Below are positions 1-8,416 of a stretch of 64,000 nt of DNA, in pieces. How positions within the stretch are numbered: position 1 is the first letter of the stretch; every line of letters begins with the position of its first letter. A program made the translations under genes and the position numbers. Source of the stretch: Marivita geojedonensis (GTDB taxonomy: Bacteria > Pseudomonadota > Alphaproteobacteria > Rhodobacterales > Rhodobacteraceae); the NCBI RefSeq assembly GCF_002115805.1, contig NZ_JFKC01000013.1:38873-102872 (forward strand). The letters run 5' to 3'. The notes below the pieces were generated by a model, which saw only the letters and a program-made list of their open reading frames with translations, was not told the origin of the DNA and did not search any database.

Positions 1-19
1 TCCCCCGGAGAGCACGAAA

Positions 20-595
20 ATGAAGAAATCCTTGTCCAATGCGCGTTCGCGAGACTCACACCATCATGCGACAGACATGGACTTATTGGCCAACCCGCTC
101 GAGTTCCTTGAAGAGGATCACCTCCGGACAAGAACAGTTTGTGCAGCATTTGATCGGATAGCCGACAGTGAAATGCCTACCAGAGAAGATGTCTTCGAAG
201 CGCTGACCTACCTCGAAAACGAATTGCCTCTCTTCATCGTTGATGAGGATGCAGACCTTGCGCGACTGATGCGCGGGCATGTGGGCGAAGCACCATCGCT
301 CTTCGAAGTTCTGCGCCGCGTCACGGAGCTCCATCAGGAAATCGCATTCAGATCGCGGCCCGCGATTGACCTGCTTCAAATCCTCAAGAAACAGCTTCGC
401 GGGCTCACATATTCCGAACAAAAATGCCTGCGCGATCTGGCAACAAGTTTGCGGACAGACATGGCGATGGAAAACAGCAGGCTGCTGCCGCTCGCCAAGC
501 AGCTCTTGACCGAGGATGAGTTGGCCGAGTTGCGCTCAGCAATGTTTCAGCGTCGTCTTTCCGATTTTCGCGACCACAGAGCATCTGGCGCGTAA
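20..595 (+). CDS. Hemerythrin-like HHE domain protein
   Basis: 191 aa. From about residue 27 to 175 the protein looks like a helical hemerythrin/HHE bundle: an N-terminal FLEEDH stretch, a VDEDADL helix, LHQEI in the middle and a MAMENSRLLPLAKQ helix near the end. These are His/Glu-bearing helices of the type that bind a di-iron centre in this family. There is a GGAGA ribosome site 8 bases before the ATG. It is followed 27 bases later by moeA and then a DUF2478 gene, so it probably belongs to a molybdoenzyme accessory cluster, perhaps in O2 or redox sensing. No substrate can be inferred. The N-terminal His-rich run (HHHAT) is natural. Confidence 0.75.
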   Translation: MKKSLSNARSRDSHHHATDMDLLANPLEFLEEDHLRTRTVCAAFDRIADSEMPTREDVFEALTYLENELPLFIVDEDADLARLMRGHVGEAPSLFEVLRRVTELHQEIAFRSRPAIDLLQILKKQLRGLTYSEQKCLRDLATSLRTDMAMENSRLLPLAKQLLTEDELAELRSAMFQRRLSDFRDHRASGA

Positions 596-622
596 AGCGC
601 CTCAAAAGTGAATGGGGCCCTC

Positions 623-1906
623 ATGACATATCTCCCAAGGCAAATTCCAGCCGGCTGTGGGTGTGATGATCTCACAACGTCATCAAGTTGGATCAGCATC
701 GATGAAGCTTTTCGGAGGATATCGGATCACGTTCTCCCAAGCGCGCCTACGGAAACTCTGCCGATCCAAGACGTCCGCGGGCGTGTCCTTGCAAAGCCGG
801 TTTGCGCACAATGCGACATGCCCCGCTTCGACCACGCTGCCATGGATGGATATGCGGTAGACAGCAGGGCATTTGCAGGCGACGGCCCATGGCTGTTTCC
901 CGTCGCAGGTCGCATTGCTGCGGGCGACGCTCCGAACGCACGATACGCCTCTTCGGATGCCTGCCGGATCTTCACTGGGGCGCCGCTTCCCGTGCAGTAT
1001 GACTGCGTGATCATGCAGGAGAGGGCTGAGAGGCTTGGGAACTCGATCCGGTTCGACGAACGACCTGAACCGGGCGAAAACGTGCGCCGAAGAGGGGAGG
1101 CGTATCAATCGGGCACCGAAATCCTGCCTGCGGGCTCTTTGCTGACGCCGCGCGCGATCGCGGCCTGCGCTGCCGCCGGGCACGGAAGCGTCAGAGTGCA
1201 AAGCCGCGTTCGCGTTGCCCTCATCGCGACAGGATCGGAGGTTGCAACGCCGGGCGCGCAAGCGCTGGAGAGCGGGCAAATCTGGGACGTCAACACGCCA
1301 ATGCTGCAATCCCTTCTGTCCCGCCCGGATGTAGTCCTGCACGACATCATGAGGGTCAGTGATAGTCTGGAGAGCATTCGGGATGCCGTTCAATCCGCCG
1401 CTGCATACACGGATCTCGTTGTCACGACAGGCGGCGTCTCTGTTGGGGACGAAGACCATTTGCATAATGCAGTTCTATCGGCAGGGGGTGAGATGATATT
1501 TGCGGGAGTTGCGATTAAACCCGGCAAACCCATCACGCTTGGACGGATCGGCAAAGCGATCTGGCTCGGGCTCCCCGGAAATCCTGGCTCCGCCTTTGTC
1601 ACTTGGTCTATCTTCGGAGAGGTTGTTTTGAACGCACTTTCTGGACGACAGGAGACAATCCCGAAACGGCAGCACGTTCTTTTGGGACAAGACCTGTCTC
1701 GGAAAGCGGGTCGATGTGAGATCCGTGCCGCATCTATCGTCGGTATCGATGGCTACGGGCGAGATGTCATCGAATTCAAATCAGGCGGGAACTCAGGACA
1801 GGTCTCCCACTTCGCCGAGGCAGATGGCTTGGCATTTCTGCCCTCAGAACTGGATCACGTGCCCGCAGGCGCCCTGGTCGAATTTCTTCCCTTTTGCACG
1901 AACTGA
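623..1906 (+). CDS. moeA: Molybdopterin molybdenumtransferase MoeA
   Basis: 427 aa from the ATG at 623; a GTG at 608 would add five residues. MoeA inserts molybdate into adenylylated molybdopterin, the last step of Mo-cofactor synthesis in the cytoplasm. Visible family signatures are the N-terminal PRFDHAAMDGYAV block, the TGGVSVGDEDH block of the MoCF-binding (MogA-like) domain, the KPGKPI stretch, and GLPGNPGSAFVTW before the C-terminal beta-barrel domain. Length is normal for MoeA. It sits between the hemerythrin-like gene and a DUF2478 gene, consistent with a plasmid-borne molybdoenzyme cluster extending left of the window. Confidence 0.9.
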   Translation: MTYLPRQIPAGCGCDDLTTSSSWISIDEAFRRISDHVLPSAPTETLPIQDVRGRVLAKPVCAQCDMPRFDHAAMDGYAVDSRAFAGDGPWLFPVAGRIAAGDAPNARYASSDACRIFTGAPLPVQYDCVIMQERAERLGNSIRFDERPEPGENVRRRGEAYQSGTEILPAGSLLTPRAIAACAAAGHGSVRVQSRVRVALIATGSEVATPGAQALESGQIWDVNTPMLQSLLSRPDVVLHDIMRVSDSLESIRDAVQSAAAYTDLVVTTGGVSVGDEDHLHNAVLSAGGEMIFAGVAIKPGKPITLGRIGKAIWLGLPGNPGSAFVTWSIFGEVVLNALSGRQETIPKRQHVLLGQDLSRKAGRCEIRAASIVGIDGYGRDVIEFKSGGNSGQVSHFAEADGLAFLPSELDHVPAGALVEFLPFCTN

Positions 1907-1914
1907 GAACTGAC

Positions 1915-2436
1915 ATGCACATCGCGTACACAATGGCCCCCGGGCGGGGCGACACCGACTTGCTCCTTCACCAGGTTGCGCAATCGATCATCAGATCAGG
2001 GTATCGGCCGGCCGGTACGGCCCAAATCAACACAGAAAGACCGGATGCCGGTCCGTGCGATATGGATGTCCTCGTTCTTCCAACCGGACCAACGCTCAGA
2101 ATTTCGCAAAGTCTTGGACGTGAAGCGCGAGGCTGCAGGCTGGACCCCGAAGCACTGGAATCTGCCGTAGGCTTGGTACAGGCTCGTTTGCCCGAAAGCG
2201 ATTGTCTGATCGTGAACAAATTCGGGAAGCATGAAGCAGACGGGCGTGGATTTCGGACGGTGATCGGAGAGGCCCTGGCTATTGAACTTCCGGTTTTAGT
2301 TGGACTGAATGCCCTCAATGCCGAAGCATTCATGGAGTTCTGTGGCGGTCTTGCGAAAAGAATTGAGCCGGATGCACACGATCTAGAGCGGTGGCTCTTT
2401 AGCAGCATCGCTTCAAAGCGAGATGTCGCGTGTTGA
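1915..2436 (+). CDS. DUF2478 family protein
   Basis: 173 aa starting at the ATG at 1915, eight bases after the moeA stop. A TTG at 1894 would overlap moeA and is less likely. The sequence opens with a beta-strand and glycine-rich loop (IAYTMAPGRGDTDLLL), has a cysteine-containing segment (RPDAGPCDMDVLVLPTG), and contains DCLIVNKFGKHEADGRGFR. This is the pattern of the DUF2478 family, which resembles small P-loop nucleotide-binding proteins and is often found beside molybdenum-cofactor genes. Its role is unknown; molybdate or cofactor handling is inferred from position only. Confidence 0.7.
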   Translation: MHIAYTMAPGRGDTDLLLHQVAQSIIRSGYRPAGTAQINTERPDAGPCDMDVLVLPTGPTLRISQSLGREARGCRLDPEALESAVGLVQARLPESDCLIVNKFGKHEADGRGFRTVIGEALAIELPVLVGLNALNAEAFMEFCGGLAKRIEPDAHDLERWLFSSIASKRDVAC

Positions 2437-2496
2437 ACCGTTCACGAAATAGTACTTACTTAACATAAACTTCTTTATGCGACTTTATACTTAGTG

Positions 2497-2511
2497 TTGC
2501 GATAGTATATT
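2497..2511 (+). promoter_or_regulatory. AT-rich shared motif upstream of trbM-like gene
   Basis: TTGCGATAGTATATT lies 41 bases before the start codon of the next gene. It matches 14 of 15 positions of the reverse complement of 13631-13645 and is close to a motif at 40413-40427. All three lie in front of conjugation-related genes and in the same orientation relative to the minus- or plus-strand gene they precede. It may be a promoter core with an overlapping operator. Confidence 0.4.
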
Positions 2512-2520
2512 TTCGTATGT

Positions 2521-2553
2521 ATGCTGAGGTCTGTCACAGAGGGTCCTCAGCAT
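2521..2553 (+). promoter_or_regulatory. 5' UTR hairpin covering a start codon
   Basis: Inverted repeat ATGCTGAGG (2521-2529) and CCTCAGCAT (2545-2553) with a 15-base loop. The 3' arm covers the normal Shine-Dalgarno position and the first two bases of the ATG at 2552-2554. In RNA this would hide the translation start of the downstream secreted protein. Confidence 0.55.
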
Positions 2554-3247
2554 GCGTCATTTACTAAAGAAGCTTCTCCCCTCGGTCGTAGTCGCTTTAA
2601 CCGTGACAGGCCTTTCGCTACCGATGTCCGCCCGAGCGCAGACATACCCGATCGATTGCGCGATCCTCTTGTGTCTCTCTGGCGGTTGGCCTGCTTCAGT
2701 TCCTTGCGCCCGAGCCCGCGCCGAATTCATTCGGCGGATTACGCCCTGGCCGGTGGAACCGCCACTGCAAATCTGGCGCTGTCCCATGGGCGCCTCCTAT
2801 GAGAGCGATCGGCTATCAAACAACGCTGGCCGCATCTTCGAGATCTTGTACCGGCCCGATAGCCGTAGACCACTCCAATCCTTGCCAGTCGACGATCTCG
2901 TTCTCGCCGACCGGGCCCTCCAGCTTATTCAGGACCGCGCGGACATCGATATCAGCGGACCTGAATTCAATTTCGTGCGGTCCATCCGTGTCTATGATGT
3001 CCGGTATGCGCGACAGCATGAATCTGGACGTGACGGCGACTGCAACCGTAGCGCCACCGTGGTCCTCGGCACATACGGAACCCAAGGCGACTTCGCCTGG
3101 CAGAGGTCCTCCATCACCGCCCTACCCTCCGCCCATATCGGTCTTGAACGCTGGGGCCAGAATTGCCCCGGCATCTATCACCGTTCCGTCTTCGTCGACT
3201 GGCGTGACTATGAAGGGAACTACGGCTTTGAGCAGGTGAACTACTAG
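2552..3247 (+). CDS. Secreted cysteine-rich protein, TrbM/KikA-like
   Basis: 231 aa with a clear signal peptide (MRHLLKKLLPS, hydrophobic core, SARAQ cleavage region near residue 30). After it come IDCAILLCLSGGWP, a second Cys about 10 residues on (VPCARARAEFI), and a WRCP about 25 residues later. That C-x-x-LLCL-x-G...C...CP layout resembles TrbM/KikA/MpfK periplasmic proteins of conjugative plasmids, but this protein has a much longer C-terminal part with further cysteines (GDCNRS, NCPGIY). It stands alone, about 10 kb from the virB operon, and shares an upstream motif with other transfer genes. The family call is tentative; secretion is well supported. Confidence 0.6.
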   Translation: MRHLLKKLLPSVVVALTVTGLSLPMSARAQTYPIDCAILLCLSGGWPASVPCARARAEFIRRITPWPVEPPLQIWRCPMGASYESDRLSNNAGRIFEILYRPDSRRPLQSLPVDDLVLADRALQLIQDRADIDISGPEFNFVRSIRVYDVRYARQHESGRDGDCNRSATVVLGTYGTQGDFAWQRSSITALPSAHIGLERWGQNCPGIYHRSVFVDWRDYEGNYGFEQVNY

Positions 3248-3523
3248 CGCCTACAAAGACAGCGTTGGCATTCATCCGTATTGACCTAAGTGCTCTGAGT
3301 TACTCAATTACCGGTCGTTCGCTGCTGACGATGCCAAAGTCTGTAGAGCGGACTTTGCTGCCGTTAGCCTCTGGTGCACCAATGGCAGCTATCTCCGGAT
3401 TGCGACTGGAGCTAAGTTCAGTAAAAGCTGGCCTCCGGGCTTTCACCGCGCGGCATCATAGTGTCCGCCGCGCAAGTTGCCGCGTGACAAGTCCGCTGTG
3501 ATTTCGCGCTATTCCCAGCTGAC

Positions 3524-4417
3524 TTAATCAGCCAATGCTGAGCTTTTTTCCAGCAACCAAACCGTAAATGTGTCGACTGCTGCTTTTCTGGATGCTCTTC
3601 GAGGGGTTGCCACTGAATACCAGACGCAACGAATTTGCCGATCGTCCAACCGGACCAGCATACCGGATTTCATTTCCTTGGCGCAAAGAATGTCATCGGC
3701 CAGTACAATGCCTTCTTCATCCACGGCAGCGTCAATGGCCAAAGAAAGATCTGAATAGACCCGCCCCTGCTGCCATCGTATTTTGCCGGGCTCGTGCTCG
3801 ACAAACCAGTTGTGCCAGATCTCCCGACCATTGTCGTGGATCAGAGGAGCATCGCTCCAGTCGATTTTACCATCTTGGGAAAGCAACCTGTCACGGACCC
3901 CTGGCGCGCATGCCGGGTAGCCATCTATCGGGAACAGGCGATGGCGTTTCACACCGGCCGCCGGAAGTCGTGTTTCGAAGTGAATGATCAGGTCAGCATG
4001 GCCTTCGCCAAGCTGGGGTGGTTGCCAGGCCGGCCGCAGGTCTATGTCGATCTTTGGGAAAAGGTCGCAAAACTCGGTGATACGCTTGCGCAGCCACAAA
4101 GAGGCCAACGCCGGTTCCGCACTGATGGTCAGAGTGCCCTTTTGTGTCGCCCTGAGAAGATCGCTGCACGCGTCGCTCAGGGTCTGAAACCCGCCCGAGA
4201 TACGCGGAAGCAGCGCACGCCCATCTTCACTGAGCACAATCCGGTTGCCGGAACGGGTGAACAGTTCCGTACCGAACCAGGCTTCGAGGTTTTTCACATG
4301 CTGGCTGACAACCGAATGGCTGACGTTCAGCTCATCCGCCGCCCTGGAAATACTTTGATGGCGTGCGGCGGCCTCGAAGGCGCGTAATGCGTTCAAGTGG
4401 CGAAGCGACGTTGTCAT
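3524..4417 (-). CDS. LysR-family transcriptional regulator
   Basis: 297 aa from the ATG at 4417 (MTTSLRHLNALRAF), where family homology begins; upstream in-frame codons are not conserved-looking. Residues about 5-63 form the winged helix-turn-helix (AFEAAARHQSISRAADELNVSHSVVSQ... split by the turn), followed by a substrate-binding domain from about residue 90. The N-terminal layout resembles GcvA-type LysR members. It is divergent from the amino-acid ABC transporter operon across a 116-base intergenic region, so it most likely controls that operon in response to the transported compound or a catabolite. Confidence 0.88.
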   Translation of the reverse strand: MTTSLRHLNALRAFEAAARHQSISRAADELNVSHSVVSQHVKNLEAWFGTELFTRSGNRIVLSEDGRALLPRISGGFQTLSDACSDLLRATQKGTLTISAEPALASLWLRKRITEFCDLFPKIDIDLRPAWQPPQLGEGHADLIIHFETRLPAAGVKRHRLFPIDGYPACAPGVRDRLLSQDGKIDWSDAPLIHDNGREIWHNWFVEHEPGKIRWQQGRVYSDLSLAIDAAVDEEGIVLADDILCAKEMKSGMLVRLDDRQIRCVWYSVATPRRASRKAAVDTFTVWLLEKSSALAD

Positions 4418-4533
4418 TGTTGCAGCGTAGCGAAAACAGACGCTCAGGGCCAGTTTTTCCTGTTTTTCGATCACGAATTCGCTCGTTACCGTTTGGACAG
4501 CCTTCACAACCACCAGGACAGACAGGACGCTTC

Positions 4534-5328
4534 ATGGCCCAGCCGCAAGCAAAACCCGAGGCCGATCTTTCCCTGCAGGTGCAGGACCTGCACAAATCCT
4601 ACGGGAAGGTCGAGGTCCTGAAAGGGGTTTCGCTGGAAGCACGACAGGGCGACGTCATCTCCATGCTGGGGTCTTCCGGGTCTGGGAAGAGCACGTTTCT
4701 GCGCTGTCTCAACCTTCTGGAAACTCCGAACTCGGGCACCGTCACGGTGCATGGCGAAGACATCAAGATGGCGACGGATCGCCATGGGGTATTCAAGCCA
4801 TCTGACGCCAAGCAGGTCGAGCGCATCCGCGCACGTTTGGCTATGGTGTTCCAGTCTTTCAACCTTTGGTCACACATGACCGTTCTGGAAAACGTGATCG
4901 CCGGGCCAATTCACGTTCTGAAGCAACCGCGTGCCGAAGCCATCGAAAAGGCAAAGGCTGTGCTTGAGCGGGTCGGAATGTACGATCGGCGCGACTACTA
5001 CCCGTCGCACATTTCCGGGGGGCAGCAGCAACGTGCCGCCATAGCCCGGGCCCTCGCGATGGAGCCAGAGGTCATGCTGTTTGACGAGCCGACCTCGGCG
5101 CTGGATCCGGAGTTGGTGGGAGAGGTCCTAAAGGTGATCCGGTCGCTTGCCGACGAAGGGCGCACAATGATCGTCGTCACGCACGAGATGGGCTTTGCCC
5201 GCGATGTATCGTCTGAGGTCATCTTCCTTCATCAGGGGCTGGTCGAGGAACAAGGCGCGCCCGATAAAATGTTCACAAACCCCAACTCAGCACGTTTCAA
5301 GGAATTCCTGTCGAATACCAGGAACTGA
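4534..5328 (+). CDS. Polar amino-acid ABC transporter ATP-binding protein
   Basis: 264 aa from ATG 4534. It has Walker A GSSGSGKST (about residues 49-57), a Q-loop in MVFQSFNLWSHM, the ABC signature SGGQQQRAAIARAL, Walker B VMLFDEPTSALDPE and the switch His in VVTHEMGF. The insert between Walker A and the Q-loop (GEDIKMATDRHGVF) and overall length are typical of HisP/OccP-type importers for basic or opine-like amino acids. It is the first gene of an operon with a binding protein and two permeases, and it is divergent from the LysR gene. Confidence 0.92.
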   Translation: MAQPQAKPEADLSLQVQDLHKSYGKVEVLKGVSLEARQGDVISMLGSSGSGKSTFLRCLNLLETPNSGTVTVHGEDIKMATDRHGVFKPSDAKQVERIRARLAMVFQSFNLWSHMTVLENVIAGPIHVLKQPRAEAIEKAKAVLERVGMYDRRDYYPSHISGGQQQRAAIARALAMEPEVMLFDEPTSALDPELVGEVLKVIRSLADEGRTMIVVTHEMGFARDVSSEVIFLHQGLVEEQGAPDKMFTNPNSARFKEFLSNTRN

Positions 5329-5392
5329 CCACGGGTCATGCCGCGCTTCCAATCGGGCAGGCCCGCATCACTCAACACAGGGAGTAGACAAT

Positions 5393-6163
5393 ATGAAACT
5401 CAAAAAAACACTGATCGCCTCCGTTGTCAGCGCCGTGGCGCTGTTTGGCGGGCAGGCCATGGCCGACACGCTTCGCATTGGTGTGGAAGGTGCCTATGCG
5501 CCATTTTCTATGAAAGAAGCCGACGGCACGCTGTCGGGTTTTGACATCGACATCGCAAATGCTTTGTGCGCCGAGCTCAAGCGTGAATGTGAACTGGTCG
5601 AGCAGGAATGGGACGGCATGATCCCCGCGCTGATCGCCAACAAGTACGACGCCATCGTCGCGTCGATGTCCATCACCGAGGACCGCAAGAAAAAGGTCGA
5701 CTTTACTGAGAAGTACTATGCCACCCCAACGCGCTTCATCGCCAAGGAAGGCGCAACTTTCGAACTCACCCGTGAAGGGACCAAGGGCGTGAAGATCGGT
5801 CTTTTGCGTGGCACAACCATGCAGTGCTATGTCGAGAAACATTTCCCCGAAGCCGACATTAAGCTCTACAACACCCAGGAAGATGTGTTCGCCGATCTGG
5901 TCGCCGGGCGTCTGGACATGCAGATCAACAATACGCTGCAAGCAATTGACGGTTTCCTGAACACGCCGCAAGGCAAGGGTTTCGCATTTCTTGGCGACGA
6001 CCTTGATGACGTGGCCTGTCTGGGTGAAGGCACCGGTATCGCCGTGCGCAAAGGCGATCCGCTGGCGGGCGAGTTGAGCGCCGCGATCAAGGCTATTCGT
6101 GCAAACGGAACCTACCAGGCGATCAACGACAAGTATTTCGACATCGATATCTACGGCAAATGA
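5393..6163 (+). CDS. Amino-acid ABC transporter substrate-binding protein
   Basis: 256 aa from ATG 5393, with a GGGAG ribosome site at 5380-5384. A signal peptide runs to about residue 24 (MKLKKTLIAS, GGQAMA cleavage), followed by LRIGVEGAYAPFS, GFDIDIANALC and ASMSITEDRKKKVDFTEKYY, all hallmarks of SBP family 3 periplasmic receptors of the lysine/arginine/ornithine/histidine type. TRFIAKEG and TMQCYVEKH follow the hinge. It is preceded by the ATPase and followed by a stable hairpin before the permeases, the usual arrangement that gives more binding protein than membrane components. The exact ligand cannot be read from sequence. Confidence 0.92.
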   Translation: MKLKKTLIASVVSAVALFGGQAMADTLRIGVEGAYAPFSMKEADGTLSGFDIDIANALCAELKRECELVEQEWDGMIPALIANKYDAIVASMSITEDRKKKVDFTEKYYATPTRFIAKEGATFELTREGTKGVKIGLLRGTTMQCYVEKHFPEADIKLYNTQEDVFADLVAGRLDMQINNTLQAIDGFLNTPQGKGFAFLGDDLDDVACLGEGTGIAVRKGDPLAGELSAAIKAIRANGTYQAINDKYFDIDIYGK

Positions 6164-6182
6164 TCCTGTAGGATCACCCGTT

Positions 6183-6216
6183 GCAGCAGGGGCGCCCGTT
6201 CCCCAGTCCCTGCTGC
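6183..6216 (+). terminator. Intercistronic hairpin after binding protein gene
   Basis: GCAGCAGGG (6183-6191) pairs with CCCTGCTGC (6208-6216), followed by CTTTCACTTC. A smaller hairpin TGATCCT/AGGATCA (6161-6176) overlaps the stop codon. The pair probably stabilises the upstream mRNA or partly terminates transcription before the permease genes. Confidence 0.6.
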
Positions 6217-6252
6217 CTTTCACTTCAAAAAACTTGAAACGGACAGAGACTC

Positions 6253-6942
6253 ATGGGCCTGATTTTCGAATATCGGCAAATCCTGATCGAAGGGACAATT
6301 GTTACGATCTCGCTCGCTGTTCTGTCACTGCTTCTGTCGGTGGGTTTCGGATTGTTGGGGGCTTTCGCCAAGCTTTCACCGTCTCGTGGCCTGCGGCGTA
6401 TCGGCAATCGTTATACTACCTTTGTCCGCAGCGTGCCCGAGCTGGTTCTGATGATGCTGATCTTTTACGGCGGCCAGGCGCTGCTCAACGATATCGGCCA
6501 GGCTACCGGCCTTTGGGGGTATGTCGACGTCAACCAGTTTATTGCCGGGGTCCTGACGCTTGGGTTCATCTTCGGTGCCTACATGGCCGAAACCTTTCGC
6601 GGCGCCATCCTGGCCATTCCGCGCGGCCAGATCGAGGCCGCCCTGTCGGTGGGCATGAGCGCGCGGCAAGTCTTCACTCTGGTCACATGGCCACAAATGG
6701 TGCGGTATGCACTGCCGAGTTTCACGAACAATTGGTTGGTGCTGGTCAAGGCCACCGCCCTTGTGTCGGTGATCGGGCTACATGACCTCGTCTGGAATGC
6801 CTTTTCGGCAGGCCGGTCCAACCACGCGCTGTTCACCTTCATGTTCGCGGTCCTGGTCATCTACCTGATCATCACGGCTGTTTCCGACGGCGCACTTCGC
6901 TGGGTCGACCGCAAATACAGCGTCGGCGAGAGAAAGGCCTGA
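6253..6942 (+). CDS. Amino-acid ABC transporter permease (HisQ-like)
   Basis: 229 aa inner-membrane permease with about five membrane segments, starting MGLIFEYRQILIEGTIVT. The conserved cytoplasmic EAA loop is visible as GQIEAALSVGMSARQVF, the contact site for the ATPase, and the characteristic RSVPELVLMMLIFYG segment precedes it. It is one half of the heterodimeric channel with the next gene, which starts five bases after this stop. Confidence 0.9.
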   Translation: MGLIFEYRQILIEGTIVTISLAVLSLLLSVGFGLLGAFAKLSPSRGLRRIGNRYTTFVRSVPELVLMMLIFYGGQALLNDIGQATGLWGYVDVNQFIAGVLTLGFIFGAYMAETFRGAILAIPRGQIEAALSVGMSARQVFTLVTWPQMVRYALPSFTNNWLVLVKATALVSVIGLHDLVWNAFSAGRSNHALFTFMFAVLVIYLIITAVSDGALRWVDRKYSVGERKA

Positions 6943-6946
6943 AGCC

Positions 6947-7729
6947 ATGGAACCCGAACGCACTTTCCTTGAATATCTGCGCGATATTAGCGAAACCACG
7001 GCCCCGCTGGACTTCATGCTAATCTTCGACAACCTGGACAGGTTCGTCGAAGGCGCATGGGTCACACTGCAACTGACGTTCCTTGCGCTGCTGCTGGGCG
7101 GGCTGATCGCCATTCCGCTGGCCATTGCCCGGGCTTACAGAAAACCTGTCCTGAACCCGATCATCTGGGGCTACACCTATGCGTTTCGCGGCACACCTTT
7201 GCTGGTGCAAACCTACCTGTTCTATTTCGGACTGGGCCAGTTCGAAGCGGTTCGCAACAGTTTTCTCTGGTCTCCGATCCTGAGCGATCCGTGGTGGTGT
7301 GTCCTGATCGCCTTCACGCTCAACACTGCTGCTTACACGACCGAATTCCTGCGCGGCGCCATCGAAACCACACCACGCGGCGAGATCGAAGCGGCAAAGG
7401 CCGCCGGCATGTCCCCCTGGACCCGGATGCGGCTGGTGGTGTTGCCAAGCGCCTTTCGCCGCGCCTTGCCCGCCTATTCCAACGAGGTGATCTTCACGCT
7501 GCACGGCTCTGTCATTGCCAGCACCGTGACGTTGCAAGACCTGCTTGGCGTCGGACGCTGGCTGAACGGACGCTACTACCTTGCCTACGAAGGCTTCGTA
7601 ACGGCCATGCTGTTCTACATGGCTATTGTCTTCATGATCTCGCTGGCCTTCAGATATGCCGAAAAACGCTACCTCAAGCATTTGCGCCCCCGCGAAACGG
7701 AAAAATCGCCGCGCCCCGCGCTCGCCTGA
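6947..7729 (+). CDS. Amino-acid ABC transporter permease (HisM-like)
   Basis: 260 aa second permease of the importer. It has a TM-rich sequence with FRGTPLLVQTYLFYFGLGQ and the EAA loop GEIEAAKAAGMSPWTRM, as in HisM/ArtM-type subunits. An N-terminal extension of about 25 residues (MEPERTFLEYLRD) precedes the first membrane helix. It is translationally close to the HisQ-like gene (four-base gap), and the catabolic genes follow after 54 bases. Confidence 0.9.
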   Translation: MEPERTFLEYLRDISETTAPLDFMLIFDNLDRFVEGAWVTLQLTFLALLLGGLIAIPLAIARAYRKPVLNPIIWGYTYAFRGTPLLVQTYLFYFGLGQFEAVRNSFLWSPILSDPWWCVLIAFTLNTAAYTTEFLRGAIETTPRGEIEAAKAAGMSPWTRMRLVVLPSAFRRALPAYSNEVIFTLHGSVIASTVTLQDLLGVGRWLNGRYYLAYEGFVTAMLFYMAIVFMISLAFRYAEKRYLKHLRPRETEKSPRPALA

Positions 7730-7783
7730 AGACGCAGCCCAACCAAACCCAAACTGTCAACAGCTCTGTCGAAAGGGATACTC

Positions 7784-8410
7784 ATGGCCGACACCAACTC
7801 CAAGAAACGAGACTTGATCGAAGGCCGTCCCGCGCTGATTGTCATCGACATTCAGAAATCAACCTTCGCCCCGATCCCCGACGACGAACGCTCGATCGCG
7901 CACATGCCCGATTATGCAGATCGCATGGCGCGTTCGAAGGTCGCCATCGACAAGGCCCGTGAAGTGGGTATCCCGGTGATCTTCATCCAGGAAATTCACC
8001 GTGCGGATCTGGTGGATTTTGGGCGAGAGCTGGACGGAGACGAGTCAATTCATTGCCTCGATAGCAACCCGCTCACTGCTTTCGCTGAAGAAGAGCTTGG
8101 CATGCGCCCCGATGACTATCGGATTTCCAAGCGCCGTTATTCCGCTTTCTATGGCACCGATCTGGAAATCCTCTTGCGCGGCCTCAAAGCCGAGACATTG
8201 ATCCTTGTCGGTGGCCTGACAGATGTTTGTGTGCACTACACCTTTGTCGATGCGCATCAGGGCGACTATTTCTGCCGGGTGATCGAGGATTGCGTGGCAG
8301 GCTCCAGTCTTGCAGCGCATCAGGCGTCGCTCAATGCGATGGAATACCTGCAACATGGCGCGATCCGCTCTATTGACGAGGTTCTGGCCGCCATGACCGC
8401 ACAAGCCTGA
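7784..8410 (+). CDS. Isochorismatase-fold cysteine hydrolase
   Basis: 208 aa. The catalytic triad of the family is readable: Asp22 in VIDIQKS, Lys116 in RISKRRYSAF and Cys149 in GGLTDVCVHY. Family members hydrolyse C-N or ether bonds in small molecules such as nicotinamide, biuret, ureidoacrylate and isochorismate. Placement in an operon with an amino-acid importer and an ornithine-cyclodeaminase-like enzyme suggests an amide, carbamoyl or ureido substrate. Which one is not visible. AAAGGGA ribosome site upstream of ATG 7784. Confidence 0.85.
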   Translation: MADTNSKKRDLIEGRPALIVIDIQKSTFAPIPDDERSIAHMPDYADRMARSKVAIDKAREVGIPVIFIQEIHRADLVDFGRELDGDESIHCLDSNPLTAFAEEELGMRPDDYRISKRRYSAFYGTDLEILLRGLKAETLILVGGLTDVCVHYTFVDAHQGDYFCRVIEDCVAGSSLAAHQASLNAMEYLQHGAIRSIDEVLAAMTAQA

Positions 8411-8416
8411 TCCCCC

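Noticed and set aside
3248..3523. 78-codon plus-strand frame (3265-3501) after the TrbM-like gene
   Set aside because: No plausible start or ribosome site and no coding-like composition. The 276-base gap appears to hold no gene.
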